From assembly GCA_964425575.1 (NCBI GenBank), contig CAYRMN010000001.1:12774-76773 (forward strand): DNA of 64,000 nucleotides, in the 5' to 3' direction. Shown one piece after another: positions 7,481 through 16,981 of this stretch. Positions within the stretch are counted from its first letter, which is position 1. Each line of letters starts with the position of its first letter. The notes under the pieces were generated by a model. The model was not told where the DNA came from. It did not search any database and worked only from the letters and a program-made list of their open reading frames with translations. The position numbers were made by a program, and so were the translations under genes. This stretch comes from CAYRMN01 sp964425575. GTDB taxonomy: Bacteria; Patescibacteriota; Patescibacteriia; 2-12-FULL-60-25.

Positions 7481-9253
7481 ATGAATGATTCGGTCGTTTT
7501 AAGCACGCCTCAAAAGATTTTGGTGACATCTGTTCGTTGCAACGATGGGCGTATTGAGGATTTTGATTCAGCGAAACTTGAGCAGTCATTGCGTGAAGCA
7601 TTTGTCTTAGCTGGTTTTGAGGTAGATCGAGAGACGGTACGCATTCAGGGCGTCCTACAAGAAACACTACAGCGTCTTCAGCAGTCCTTTGATGGAACAA
7701 GTATCCCTGATACACAGGATATTCGAGAGATTGTTGGCGCAGCGCTGATTGAGGGCGATTTGTTCGAGGTGGCAAAGAATTATTTGACGAAGAATATTAA
7801 TGTCACTGTTCCGGTGGCAGCACATGCTCGAATACCAGCGACAGGGAAGCTGGCTTCAAAAAATATCATTGCACGACGCCGTCGACTACCTGATGAACGT
7901 CAGTCCATTACCCACAAATTTGAAATCGGTTCACATGAAGGTTATGTGACCGTTGGGCTATATGAAGATGGAAAACCGGGAGAGATTTTTGTGACCATGA
8001 GTAAGGAGGGGAGCACGCTGGCTGGGTTGTTGGATGCGCTCGCAACGTCTGTCTCCATTGGGCTGCAATATGGTGTTCCACTTCGTACACTCGTCCGCAA
8101 GTTCTCTCATGTTCGTTTTGAGCCATCTGGATTTACGCCCAATCCAAATATCCGCATGGCGAAGTCAGTGGTGGATTATATTTTTCGTTGGCTGGGAACA
8201 AAATTTCCGGAAGCTGAAATGGAAATCGTAGAAACGGATGCGGTTCAAAACGAAGCATCTTCGTCACCCATTGCAGTCATTGAGGCACGAAGTCAGGTGT
8301 TAGGAGCGAGTCCCATCCTTACCACCAGAAAAGTCTACAAGCCCTTTGAGTATCCCCAGTATTTCGAGTATTTTACCAAACAAAATCAAGCACATTGGAT
8401 GCCGACAGAAGTGCCTATGGAGAACGACATTATTGATTATAAGAGCAAAATTACTCCTCAAGAGTCCAATTTGCTCACGAATATTCTTCGCTTCTTCACA
8501 CAGGGTGATTTAGAGGTTAACAATAATTACAACGCACGCCTTATTCCGATGTTTCCCAAACCGGAAATCAAAATGATGTTGTCGGCGTTTGCGCAAATGG
8601 AAGGGATTCATGTGTGGGCGTATTCATATCTAAACGACTCGCTTGGGTTACCTGAAAAGGAGTACTCAGCCTTCATGGAGTATGAATCCATGCGTCAAAA
8701 ATATGAGTATCTTCAATCGTTTGATGTCCGTTCTGTTGAGGACTTGGCCGTAAACCTGGCCGTGTTCGGAGGCTTCATGGAAGGGGTCAGCTTGTTTTCC
8801 TCATTTGCCATCTTGATGAATTTTCCTCGTCTTGGAAAAATGAAAGGTGTCGGTCAAATTGTGACGTGGAGCATTCGTGATGAGACACTGCATAGCCAGG
8901 GGGTGTGTGCCTTGTTCCGTGATTTGGTGTCTGAAAACAAACATATTTGGACACATGAGCTGCAGCAAACGCTCTATAGCGCATGTCAGGATATGGTTCG
9001 TTTGGAAGATGCATTTATTGATACCTGTTTTTCCATGGGAGAAGTTCCTGGTCTGAAGCCAGAGCAGGTTAAGCAGTACATTCGGTATATCGCTGATCGT
9101 CGGTTAAATGATCTTGGTTTGGATCAGTTATATAGTGTTTCAAATCCATTACCGTGGCTCGACACCATGGTCAACGCCAAGGAACACACCAACTTTTTTG
9201 AAAACCGTGCGACTGAATATGCAAAAGGTTCCGTTATCGAAGATTGGAGCTAA
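7481..9253 (+). CDS. nrdB: class I ribonucleotide reductase beta subunit fused to ATP-cone and NrdJ C-terminal-type domain
   Basis: 590 residues in three parts. Residues ~12-108: ATP-cone, the (d)ATP-sensing activity switch of RNRs. Residues ~132-240: RRRRLPDERQS, then a TSCPD-like domain with HEGYVTVGLYEDGKPGEIF and FSHVRFEPSGF, normally the C-terminal tail region of class II (B12) reductase NrdJ. Residues ~285-590: R2 ferritin-like domain with all six expected metal ligands (Asp343, Glu374, His377, Glu434, Glu468, His471) and the radical tyrosine position filled by Tyr381. The R2 part should generate the radical used by NrdA. The partner NrdA lacks an ATP-cone, so allosteric control appears moved to the beta subunit. 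Start ATG has no SD. First gene of the NrdR-controlled operon. Confidence 0.88.
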   Translation: MNDSVVLSTPQKILVTSVRCNDGRIEDFDSAKLEQSLREAFVLAGFEVDRETVRIQGVLQETLQRLQQSFDGTSIPDTQDIREIVGAALIEGDLFEVAKNYLTKNINVTVPVAAHARIPATGKLASKNIIARRRRLPDERQSITHKFEIGSHEGYVTVGLYEDGKPGEIFVTMSKEGSTLAGLLDALATSVSIGLQYGVPLRTLVRKFSHVRFEPSGFTPNPNIRMAKSVVDYIFRWLGTKFPEAEMEIVETDAVQNEASSSPIAVIEARSQVLGASPILTTRKVYKPFEYPQYFEYFTKQNQAHWMPTEVPMENDIIDYKSKITPQESNLLTNILRFFTQGDLEVNNNYNARLIPMFPKPEIKMMLSAFAQMEGIHVWAYSYLNDSLGLPEKEYSAFMEYESMRQKYEYLQSFDVRSVEDLAVNLAVFGGFMEGVSLFSSFAILMNFPRLGKMKGVGQIVTWSIRDETLHSQGVCALFRDLVSENKHIWTHELQQTLYSACQDMVRLEDAFIDTCFSMGEVPGLKPEQVKQYIRYIADRRLNDLGLDQLYSVSNPLPWLDTMVNAKEHTNFFENRATEYAKGSVIEDWS

Positions 9254-9285
9254 TCTACAGTGGATACAAACATAAAAGAAAACAT

Positions 9286-11214
9286 ATGACTTCTGCTTCA
9301 CCCTCCGCTTCAACATATCTCACGGTTATCGATGCATTATCGAACAACGATCTGCATGGCGCGCGCGATTTATTGTTAGCTGAAATCAATACCAAGACAG
9401 AAAAAAAATACAGCTGGGATTGTCCGCATTACACAGCCGATCGAAGCGTGCAGGAGAGTATTAACCTGGATGCTGTTCCACCTGCGCCGATCTCCTATTT
9501 TGGGCTTGAGAATTTGCGTGATAGATATTTTTTACGCGATGCCAAGGGCGAGGTGTGCGAGAACCCAAAAACGTTTTATGCCCGGGTGGCGACAGGGATC
9601 GCCAGAGGCGATAAAGAACATGCACAGCAGCTCTACAACATCATGATCCAGAATTGGTGGATTCCAGCTACGCCAACCCTCATGAATATTGGGACTAAAA
9701 AGGGACTGCCGATTTCCTGTTTCTTGAACACGGTTCCCGATACGCTTGAAGGGATTTTCGATATTTATCGTGAGAACGCGTTTCTCGCCAAATACGGGGG
9801 AGGAATTGGGACGGAGTGGTCACAACTGCGTGGACAGAATGCGCCTCTGCAATCAAGTGGACTGCGCTCATCAGGGGTCATTCCCTTTTTGAAAGTCATG
9901 GACTCTGAAACGATGGCTGTTTCTCGCAATAGTCATCGTCGTGGTGCTGCTGCTGCCTATTTGCGTATTGATCATCCAGACATTGAAGAGTTCTTGGAAA
10001 TTCGAAAGCCAACTGGCGGAGATTCGGATCGTAAGTGTCTTAATTTGAATATCGGCGTGGTCATGACCGATGAATTCATGAAAGCCGTGGAAGAAAAACG
10101 CACGTACCAGTTGATTGATCCGCACTATAAAACCGTGACAAAAGAGATTGATGCAACGGAAATGTGGCGCCGCTTACTCATGATGCGGGCCGAAAGTGGA
10201 GAACCCTATTTTCTGTTTATCGATACAGTCAATAAGAGTATCCCGGCTCATCATCGTGAAAAAGGACTGTTTATCCGCCAGAGTAACTTGTGTACTGAAA
10301 TTGTGCTGCCGACGAACGACGAACGAACAGCGGTATGTTGTCTTGGAAGCTTTAATTTGGAACGATATGACGAATGGAAGGATCAAATTCCCGAGCTGAC
10401 GTACTGCACAGTAAAGGCCCTGGACAACAACCTTGAAACCTTCATTGATTTAGCTGATCCAAAAGAGTTTAAGAAGGCTATCTATTCTGTTCGTCATGAA
10501 CGTTCTGTTGGTTTGGGGGTGATGGGATATCATGGATATTTAATGTCAAAAATGATTCCGTTTGAGAGTCTTCAAGCTCGTCTGATCAATAAAGAGGTTT
10601 TTAAGCGCATTCACGATGGGTCTGTTGCTGCTTCTGTCCGTCTGGGTCAGGAACGTGGCCTGCCGCTCGATGGAGGAACGCAGCGTAATAGCTACATCAC
10701 GTCAGTTCAGCCTACAGCAAGTACAGCCTTTATTTGCGGAGAAGCAACACCAAGCGTTGAGCCATCAGCTGGGAATGCCTTTCTTCAGAAGACTCTCTCA
10801 GGAAGTTTTCTCGTTAAAAATCGACACCTTGAAGATGCATTAGCCGCCAAGGGTATGAATACAACGGATGTCTGGAAGAGTATTATTGCCGCCAAAGGAA
10901 GTGTGCAGCATCTCACCATTTTGACTGATGATGAAAAGAAGGTGTTCCGAACTGCCTATGAAATGAACATGCGTGAAATCGTACAGCAGGCAGCGGATCG
11001 ACAGCCGTATATTGATCAGGCGCAGTCACTCAACTTGTTTTTCTCAACGCCAATTAGCGGAAAATACATGGATGAAGTCCATCGTTTGGCTTGGAAACTG
11101 GGGGTGAAGTCACTGTACTATCTTCGTTCCAGCGCCCCGATTAATGCAGATTCAATTGACATGGTCAATAAAAAAAGAGAAGTGGCGACAGAGGAGTGCG
11201 CGGTCTGCCAGTAG
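9286..11214 (+). CDS. nrdA: class I ribonucleotide reductase alpha subunit
   Basis: 642-residue catalytic subunit reducing ribonucleotides to deoxyribonucleotides with the radical supplied by the upstream R2. Active-site features: Cys145 (PISCFLN) and Cys351 as the redox pair, NLCTE at 334-338 with thiyl Cys336, a tandem tyrosine in SLYYLRSS near 607 for radical transfer, and a C-terminal ECAVCQ CxxC pair for re-reduction. There is no N-terminal ATP-cone; the first ~45 residues are unrelated. The ATG at 9286 follows nrdB by 32 bases and gives the best start; an upstream ATG at 9244 overlaps nrdB. beta-before-alpha order. Confidence 0.93.
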   Translation: MTSASPSASTYLTVIDALSNNDLHGARDLLLAEINTKTEKKYSWDCPHYTADRSVQESINLDAVPPAPISYFGLENLRDRYFLRDAKGEVCENPKTFYARVATGIARGDKEHAQQLYNIMIQNWWIPATPTLMNIGTKKGLPISCFLNTVPDTLEGIFDIYRENAFLAKYGGGIGTEWSQLRGQNAPLQSSGLRSSGVIPFLKVMDSETMAVSRNSHRRGAAAAYLRIDHPDIEEFLEIRKPTGGDSDRKCLNLNIGVVMTDEFMKAVEEKRTYQLIDPHYKTVTKEIDATEMWRRLLMMRAESGEPYFLFIDTVNKSIPAHHREKGLFIRQSNLCTEIVLPTNDERTAVCCLGSFNLERYDEWKDQIPELTYCTVKALDNNLETFIDLADPKEFKKAIYSVRHERSVGLGVMGYHGYLMSKMIPFESLQARLINKEVFKRIHDGSVAASVRLGQERGLPLDGGTQRNSYITSVQPTASTAFICGEATPSVEPSAGNAFLQKTLSGSFLVKNRHLEDALAAKGMNTTDVWKSIIAAKGSVQHLTILTDDEKKVFRTAYEMNMREIVQQAADRQPYIDQAQSLNLFFSTPISGKYMDEVHRLAWKLGVKSLYYLRSSAPINADSIDMVNKKREVATEECAVCQ

Positions 11215-11218
11215 CAGC

Positions 11219-11334
11219 GGTGACCCCCTCTAACTCCCCCGTAAAGGAGCGTGGCCCCACGGGGCTTTACNNNNNNNNNNGATTCCAGCGTTTTAATAAA
11301 CCCCTCCTGATAAGGAGGGGGAAGGGGAGGTCAC
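11219..11334. repeat. MITE-like inverted repeat containing an assembly gap
   Basis: Ends gtgaccccctctaactccccc (11220-11240) and gggggaaggggaggtcac (11316-11333) are inverted copies of one another. A hairpin gtaaag...ctttac lies at 11241-11270. Ten N at 11271-11280 mark a scaffold gap inside the element, as expected when a repeat collapses the assembly. Confidence 0.6.
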
Positions 11335-11356
11335 AATAAAGCAGGGGTGATATGAT

Positions 11357-11995
11357 ATGTGTATGGCTGCTCGAACCATTGTCGCTGAAGGGGTGTTGAT
11401 TCTATCTAGTCTGACCTACGCCGTTTTTTGGATATGGGCCGTTTTGCATGCAACACATACGCCACGTGCGAGCATGCTTCAGCGGTTAGTGTGGGGATTG
11501 GCGCTCATTATTAATCCGACTACCGTGATTTGGTATTGGTGTATTTGGAAGCGCACGGTATTTTGGTTGCTGTTTACGCCAGTACTTGGTCTTGTGATCT
11601 CTATGCCACTAGTCATCCATTCTCTTCTTCAGAAGGGTGATGAGACGAGGCTTACCAATCTTCTCTTTGCCTTCGGAAATACACCTTTACTGCTTGTCGT
11701 GAGTGTATTGCTGATATTCCCTTTTCTGCTGCGCTTTAATGCTTTGCTGGATGTCGGAAAAAATGCAGCCTTATCGGCCATGGATCGTAACGACTGGATT
11801 GTTACCTTTGCGTTACCTGTATTTGGATTTGGCGCGGCGATGTCCTATTGTGTGCGAGAGCGAAAGATGTGGGCCGTTGCAGGGTTGCTTTGGATGCTTG
11901 TATTTGGGTTTTCGGTTAACGCCCTCATGAGAAATATTATGTATGCTGTGCTCCCGTTTGGAGATGAAAAGCGGGAAGCCTACCTTCAGCACTAG
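11357..11995 (+). CDS. multi-pass membrane protein of unknown function
   Basis: 212 residues with about six hydrophobic segments (near residues 8-30, 43-60, 68-88, 105-125, 148-165 and 172-195), so an integral membrane protein. No motif I recognise. Start could be the ATG at 11357 or 11363; aggggtga lies just upstream (11342-11350) and would serve the second one better. It sits between the nrd operon and uppS, with its own surroundings: the MITE-like repeat before it and a promoter for uppS directly after it, so it is probably a single gene. Confidence 0.6.
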   Translation: MCMAARTIVAEGVLILSSLTYAVFWIWAVLHATHTPRASMLQRLVWGLALIINPTTVIWYWCIWKRTVFWLLFTPVLGLVISMPLVIHSLLQKGDETRLTNLLFAFGNTPLLLVVSVLLIFPFLLRFNALLDVGKNAALSAMDRNDWIVTFALPVFGFGAAMSYCVRERKMWAVAGLLWMLVFGFSVNALMRNIMYAVLPFGDEKREAYLQH

Positions 11996-11999
11996 TTCG

Positions 12000-12029
12000 T
12001 TGACCCTTTTGTCGCTTTTCCCCTATACT
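12000..12029 (+). promoter_or_regulatory. promoter of uppS operon
   Basis: TTGACC (12000-12005), 18-base spacer, TATACT (12024-12029); nine bases to the ATG at 12039, hence a nearly leaderless mRNA. Confidence 0.7.
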
Positions 12030-12038
12030 CTTTAGGTT

Positions 12039-12728
12039 ATGCAAACGGCCCCCCTGCAACATCTGGCAATTGTCATGGACGGAAATCGACGTTGGGCAAC
12101 CGCACAGAATCTCCCTTCTATTGAAGGGCATCGTGCTGGCTATGCGCGTTTAAAAGAGGTAGGACAGTGGTGCCTGGACAGAGGGATCAAGGTGTTGACG
12201 GTGTTTGCGTTTTCGACGGAAAACTGGAAACGAACGGAACAGGAGGTGGGTTTTCTCATGGATCTGCTTGAGCGCGCCCTTGTCGATGAACTAGATACAT
12301 TCCACCAGAAAGGCATTCGCTTACGCATCATTGGGCGCCGTGAAGGGTTGCGTCCTTCCGTTATCCGCGCTATCGAACGCGCCGAAGAAAAGACGAAAGA
12401 TAATGTTGCAGCAACGCTTGCAATTTGTGTTAATTACGGTGGTCGTCTTGAAATTGTAGATGCGTGCAAGAAGCTGATTGAGCAAGGTGTGGATCCTGCC
12501 ACGCTTGACGAAGGGTCGATTCGTTCCGCTCTCTATTGGCCTGATATGCCAGATCCAGATTTGATTATTCGCACCTCTGGTGAAGAGCGATTATCCGGTT
12601 TTTTATTGTGGCAGGCGGCGTACAGCGAGTTATATTGGACAAAGAAAAATTGGCCAGATTTTGATGAACAGGAACTTGATACGGCTCTTGAGGTGTTTAT
12701 GAGCCGTCAACGAAGATTTGGAAAATAG
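12039..12728 (+). CDS. uppS: isoprenyl (undecaprenyl) diphosphate synthase
   Basis: A 229-residue cis-prenyltransferase that makes the C55 lipid carrier for peptidoglycan. Hallmarks: IVMDGNRRWA (residues 11-20, catalytic Asp and diphosphate loop), FAFSTENW near 60, and the C-terminal RTSGEERLSGFLLWQ with YSELYW. Length is normal. The next gene starts 4 bases after its stop, giving a wall-synthesis cluster uppS-ftsI-murF. Confidence 0.93.
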   Translation: MQTAPLQHLAIVMDGNRRWATAQNLPSIEGHRAGYARLKEVGQWCLDRGIKVLTVFAFSTENWKRTEQEVGFLMDLLERALVDELDTFHQKGIRLRIIGRREGLRPSVIRAIERAEEKTKDNVAATLAICVNYGGRLEIVDACKKLIEQGVDPATLDEGSIRSALYWPDMPDPDLIIRTSGEERLSGFLLWQAAYSELYWTKKNWPDFDEQELDTALEVFMSRQRRFGK

Positions 12729-12732
12729 CTTC

Positions 12733-14556
12733 ATGCAATCTTCTATTCGTCGACAGGGGAGGGGACCAACTCCGCAAACACGGCTTCGGATATTGGCGTG
12801 GCTGCTCGCGCTTCCTCTCCTCGCTGCAATCGTTCGTTTAGGATATTTGCAGCTGATTGAACGAGAGACCTATGCGGTTTTAGCCTCAGATCAGCACGAT
12901 TTAGAATCGAAACTGCTTCCAACGCGCGGAAAAATCCTTGTTCGTGATCGTGTTGATGGACAGCTCTATCCATTAGCCACGAATCGTGACATGTGGTTGA
13001 TCTATGCAGTACCAAGAGGAATGAAAGATCCGATTGCGGTCGCACGAGAGCTTGCGCCTATCGTTGAGATTCCCGAGGTCGATATTCTCACTAAACTTAC
13101 TCGAGATCCACGTGATCCGTATGAACCACTGCGTAAAGATGCAAGTACAGCCTTGGTTCAGGCAGTGAAGGCTAAGAATATTGAGGGTATTGGTTTTGTG
13201 AAGACGAATGCTCGTCTGTATCCTGAGCAAGGGATGGGCGGACAGCTTATTGGATTTGTTGCACCCGATGAACATACGGGGTCACTCTTGGGTCAGTATG
13301 GAATTGAGGGCATATTTGAAAAGCAGTTGGCCGGAAAAGTAGGTTCGCTCGTTGCGGAAAAAGATGCTGGTGGCCGTCGTCTTGTGATTGGGGACACGCA
13401 TTTTCAATCAGCGGTGAATGGGTCTGATGTCATCCTGACCATTGATCGCACGATTCAGTATCAAACATGCTTGCATGTAAAGGCAGCCGTAGAGCAGCAT
13501 CAAGCTGATTCTGGTTCCATTGTGATCATGGATCCGAATTCAGGTGCCATATTAGCCATGTGCTCCTATCCTGATTTTGATCCTGCCGAGTACGGAAAGA
13601 TAAAGGATCTTTCCGTACTGAATAATCCTGCCGTTTTTACGGCATATGAGCCTGGTTCTATTTTTAAAGCCTTCACCATGGCCGCAGGACTCAATGAACA
13701 AAAAATTAGTCCAAAAACGACATACATTGACAAGGGTGTTGAAGATATTGATGGTCATCAGATTCATAACTCTGATTTGAAGGCTCACGGACTTCAAACC
13801 ATGATTCAGGTTCTTGATGAATCGCTCAATACGGGAACGGTGTTTGTACAGCGTCTTTTAGGGAAAGAAACATTTCGGCATTATGTTGAATCATTTGGGT
13901 TTGGAAAAAAAACAGAGATTGAATTAGCTCCAGAAGCTCGAGGGAATGTGAGTTCGTTGCAGAAAAAAGGTAGTATCTTTGCAGCCACAGCATCGTATGG
14001 ACAGGGGATCACCATGACTCCTATGCAGTTGATTGCAGCGTATGGGGCCTTAGCAAATGGAGGGAAGTTGATGCGTCCATATGTGGTCGATGAGATTATC
14101 CATCCAGATGGCACAAAAGAACGTGCGAAGCCACAACTTATGAGTCAGCCCATTGATGCACGGAGTTCTCGTCTCATTACCGGAATGTTGGTTTCGGTGG
14201 TTGAAAATGGGCATGGAAAGCGAGCAGGTGTCCCTGGTTATTGGGTGGCTGGAAAGACAGGTACAGCGCAAGTATCGAGAACGGACGGATTGGGATATGA
14301 AAAAGATGCAGCAATCGGTTCATTTGTAGGGTATGCACCGGCGAGTGATCCGCGCTTCGTCATGTTGATCAAAATGGATCATCCACGAGACGTATTATGG
14401 GCAGAGTCATCGGCTGCCCCGTTATTTGGTGAAATGGCAAAATTCTTATTAGACTACCTGCGTGTGCCGCCAGAGCGTCCAATTAGTTCCCGATCGGTTC
14501 CTGTTTCATCCGCAACAACAACACCTGTTATTGTCAGCACGAGTACGAAGCAGTAG
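12733..14556 (+). CDS. ftsI: FtsI/PBP2-type class B penicillin-binding protein
   Basis: 607 residues: short cytoplasmic tail, one transmembrane helix (~22-42), a dimerisation domain, then the transpeptidase domain. Catalytic motifs are visible: SIFK (SxxK, after YEPG), SLN (SxN, in DESLNTG) and KTGTAQV. It cross-links peptidoglycan on the outer face of the membrane, probably at the division site given the linkage to uppS and murF and the second, elongation-type PBP with mreBCD. The C-terminus ends in a Ser/Thr/Pro-rich tail. ATG at 12733 preferred over a TTG at 12718 that overlaps uppS. Confidence 0.9.
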   Translation: MQSSIRRQGRGPTPQTRLRILAWLLALPLLAAIVRLGYLQLIERETYAVLASDQHDLESKLLPTRGKILVRDRVDGQLYPLATNRDMWLIYAVPRGMKDPIAVARELAPIVEIPEVDILTKLTRDPRDPYEPLRKDASTALVQAVKAKNIEGIGFVKTNARLYPEQGMGGQLIGFVAPDEHTGSLLGQYGIEGIFEKQLAGKVGSLVAEKDAGGRRLVIGDTHFQSAVNGSDVILTIDRTIQYQTCLHVKAAVEQHQADSGSIVIMDPNSGAILAMCSYPDFDPAEYGKIKDLSVLNNPAVFTAYEPGSIFKAFTMAAGLNEQKISPKTTYIDKGVEDIDGHQIHNSDLKAHGLQTMIQVLDESLNTGTVFVQRLLGKETFRHYVESFGFGKKTEIELAPEARGNVSSLQKKGSIFAATASYGQGITMTPMQLIAAYGALANGGKLMRPYVVDEIIHPDGTKERAKPQLMSQPIDARSSRLITGMLVSVVENGHGKRAGVPGYWVAGKTGTAQVSRTDGLGYEKDAAIGSFVGYAPASDPRFVMLIKMDHPRDVLWAESSAAPLFGEMAKFLLDYLRVPPERPISSRSVPVSSATTTPVIVSTSTKQ

Positions 14557-14569
14557 GGTATTATCAAAT

Positions 14570-15859
14570 ATGATCAAGCTATATCTTGAGCGATACTTGG
14601 CCGCCTGCGCACGTCGGGCAATTTTGCGTGAGAAGCCAAAGGTGCGAGTTGTGGTTGGTTCGGTGGGGAAAACCTCAACCAAAGAAGCGATTGGCGTCGC
14701 GCTGGGTGCTCATCTTCCGTTTTCAGATATTCGTGTGTCTCCTAAAAATTATAACAATGAACTCGGCGTCCCTTTAGCCATTTTCAATCTCGACGCGCCT
14801 AAATCTTCCATCGTCGCCTGGATTCGACTTATGCATCGAGCCACGCTTGTTGGTTTAGGGTTGCGAGGCATTGGAGCAAAGGTATTGGTATTGGAACTTG
14901 GGACAGACCATCCAGGGGATATCGAATATCTTACGAATATCGCCCCTCCAACGCTTGCGGTTGTGACGGCAATCGGTGCGGAGCATACAGAATTTTTTGG
15001 AAGTATCGATGCGGTCGCACGAGAAGAGCTGATTGTGGTTCAAAAACTACCAAAAACGGGTATTGCGATTTTAAATGCAGATGATCCTCGTGTAGTACAG
15101 GGAAGAGAACTTACATCGGCGACCGTACTGACGTTTGGAGAGCATCAGAACGCAGACGTGCGCCTTTTGTCGGCTACGATCGTGATGGATACGCAGAATC
15201 CAGATGATTCGGGTTTAGATGTTGATATCGTGGCGTTTGGGCTTCGTGCAACACTTCGATTAAAAGGAGTGTTTGGCCGATCTCAGGCATTAGCCGTTAC
15301 CGCAGCGCTCGCCGTCATCGTTGCGCTTGATGTAGATTTTCATGAAGCCGTCGAACGACTTCGGGATTTTCAAGGAGCTCCAGGGCGTACACGTCTCATC
15401 GAGGGTATCAAGCATACAATGCTGTTGGATGACAGCTATAATGCCTCTCCGCTTGCTGTTCTTTCCGCATTGCGCGATCTCGCCGCATTCCCTCTTCAGC
15501 CTCCAGCGCGAAGATTCGCGGCATTAGGCGATATGCTTGAATTAGGCGCGCTTGCGCAGGAATCGCACGAAGAAATCGGACGAGCCGTAGCTGAACTTGG
15601 CATTGACGTTTTGGTGGTATGTGGTAAACTCGCGCACGTTGTGGCTCGTGCAGCGCAGCAGGCAGGGATGCCTGAAGAGCGCATTGCGATGTTCCCAACC
15701 AGTGAGGATGTTGGCTTGTATATTCAGCACGAATGCAAGATGGGAGATGCAATTCTCATCAAAGGATCGCGCGGCGTACGGATGGAAAAAGTGACAAAAG
15801 AGTTAATGGCTCATCCGGAGCTAGCAGAAACATTGCTGGTTCATACAGATGCATTTTAG
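14570..15859 (+). CDS. murF: UDP-MurNAc-tripeptide:D-Ala-D-Ala ligase
   Basis: 429-residue Mur ligase. The ATP-binding loop is GSVGKTSTKEA (near residues 27-37); YNNELGVPLAIF near 63 and the DDSYNASP motif near 286 are typical of MurF. It adds D-Ala-D-Ala to the UDP-precursor in the cytoplasm. Start ATG is 13 bases after the ftsI stop. Compared with E. coli MurF the N-terminal UDP-binding domain is short, as in other Patescibacteria-like and MurF-like ligases, so a MurF-like paralogue is possible. Confidence 0.82.
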   Translation: MIKLYLERYLAACARRAILREKPKVRVVVGSVGKTSTKEAIGVALGAHLPFSDIRVSPKNYNNELGVPLAIFNLDAPKSSIVAWIRLMHRATLVGLGLRGIGAKVLVLELGTDHPGDIEYLTNIAPPTLAVVTAIGAEHTEFFGSIDAVAREELIVVQKLPKTGIAILNADDPRVVQGRELTSATVLTFGEHQNADVRLLSATIVMDTQNPDDSGLDVDIVAFGLRATLRLKGVFGRSQALAVTAALAVIVALDVDFHEAVERLRDFQGAPGRTRLIEGIKHTMLLDDSYNASPLAVLSALRDLAAFPLQPPARRFAALGDMLELGALAQESHEEIGRAVAELGIDVLVVCGKLAHVVARAAQQAGMPEERIAMFPTSEDVGLYIQHECKMGDAILIKGSRGVRMEKVTKELMAHPELAETLLVHTDAF

Positions 15860-15870
15860 AACGACATTAA

Positions 15871-15945
15871 GGCGCCATCGTCTATCGGCTAGGACACGTG
15901 GTTCTCATCCACGTAAGAGGGGTTCGATTCCCCTTGGCGCTACCA
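15871..15945 (+). tRNA. tRNA-Glu(CTC)
   Basis: Cloverleaf with acceptor ggcgcca/tggcgct, typical Glu D-arm (tcgtctatcggctaggaca), anticodon stem cgtgg/ccacg with loop ttctcat giving anticodon CTC, T-arm aggggttcgattcccct, and encoded CCA. Confidence 0.93.
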
Positions 15946-15950
15946 ACGAA

Positions 15951-15977
15951 AAAGAACCCAATCACGGGTTCTTTTTC
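15951..15977. terminator. bidirectional terminator between tRNA-Glu and the TraB-like gene
   Basis: agaaccc-aatcac-gggttct stem flanked by A and T tracts on both sides. It ends tRNA-Glu on the plus strand; the minus-strand gene's last codons are part of it. Confidence 0.8.
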
Positions 15978-16864
15978 TGTTTCTGGTGAGCCATCCGGTA
16001 TTCCATGAGTTTTCTCAGGGCGGGCTCTTGTATTACGGCGTGTGATGCTCCATATACGATAAACAGTTTTTTATATTGCTCTAGAAAGTCTTGAATCGCA
16101 TCGACGATGTAACGATCACGGAATTCGCCCCAAGTAGCCGCAACTCTGTTCGTTTGACCGTAGGTTTTTCCTTCCCAGGGAACAGGATCGCACGCCTCTT
16201 GGTACAGTTGTGTCTTTGCAAGATCGAATGGAGTATTGAATACGTCTTCGTGAATAGCACGAAAATGATCTAATGAAAAATCAAAGCTCTTCCAACCGAA
16301 CTGAGTGGACATTCGTTGAAGGGAGGGGGAGATGTAGGTTTCAAAACCTGGCTTCGTTTGAGTCCGTGCGTATTGTGTTATAAGTGAAGCCATTTGCTGA
16401 GAAAAAATAGCCTCGCGTGATAAACTCTGTCTCTCTAGGTATTGTATCGCTGATGCATCATCAGGCTCAGGAGATAAGACCTCAATCCTGCGCTCCAGAG
16501 CGAGCTTCGCGGTAAAAAAGTTTTCCCCACTTTTCTTAATCGCTTCCTCATCTGACATCCCGGCTACACGCCTCATGCGCTCATCTAATGTCAACGTATT
16601 TATAGATTTCATGCCTTCAACGAGAACAAGATCGGGTTTGTGAGCCTCTAACTGTTCTCGAATATGCTCGAAAGCTGGATTGTTTGGATCATTGGAATGC
16701 CCAGGACCAAAAAAGATAATTTCTTCATCACCGGCTACAAGGCGATATTCATAGGGTCGGGGATGTTTGATTTTGGCATATTCCTGATAGGTCATCAACG
16801 CATCATGGAAACGTGGTTCAATATGAGGCTGATCAAATAGTGGGATTCTTTCCATATGACGCAA
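15962..16864 (-). CDS. TraB/ChaN/Tiki-superfamily-like protein
   Basis: 300 residues without a signal peptide or membrane helix. FGPGHSNDPNN near residue 52, KPDLVLVEG near 76 and a C-terminal YGASHAVI near 277 match the spaced His/Glu/His pattern of the TraB/PrgY-ChaN-Tiki superfamily, thought to be metal-dependent hydrolases or metal-binding proteins. Function here is unknown. ATG at 16864 or the one three codons later (MERIP) are both possible. Ends inside a bidirectional terminator. Confidence 0.6.
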   Translation of the reverse strand: MRHMERIPLFDQPHIEPRFHDALMTYQEYAKIKHPRPYEYRLVAGDEEIIFFGPGHSNDPNNPAFEHIREQLEAHKPDLVLVEGMKSINTLTLDERMRRVAGMSDEEAIKKSGENFFTAKLALERRIEVLSPEPDDASAIQYLERQSLSREAIFSQQMASLITQYARTQTKPGFETYISPSLQRMSTQFGWKSFDFSLDHFRAIHEDVFNTPFDLAKTQLYQEACDPVPWEGKTYGQTNRVAATWGEFRDRYIVDAIQDFLEQYKKLFIVYGASHAVIQEPALRKLMEYRMAHQKQKKNP

Positions 16865-16981
16865 GGATAGCAGAAAAGAATGAGTAGATAACAGGAGATA
16901 GCGTAGATATCCATGTTGGATTCTGATATATTGAAGTAGTTTTCCGCCTTAGAAGCGATTTTTTTTCTAAAAGAATACGCT

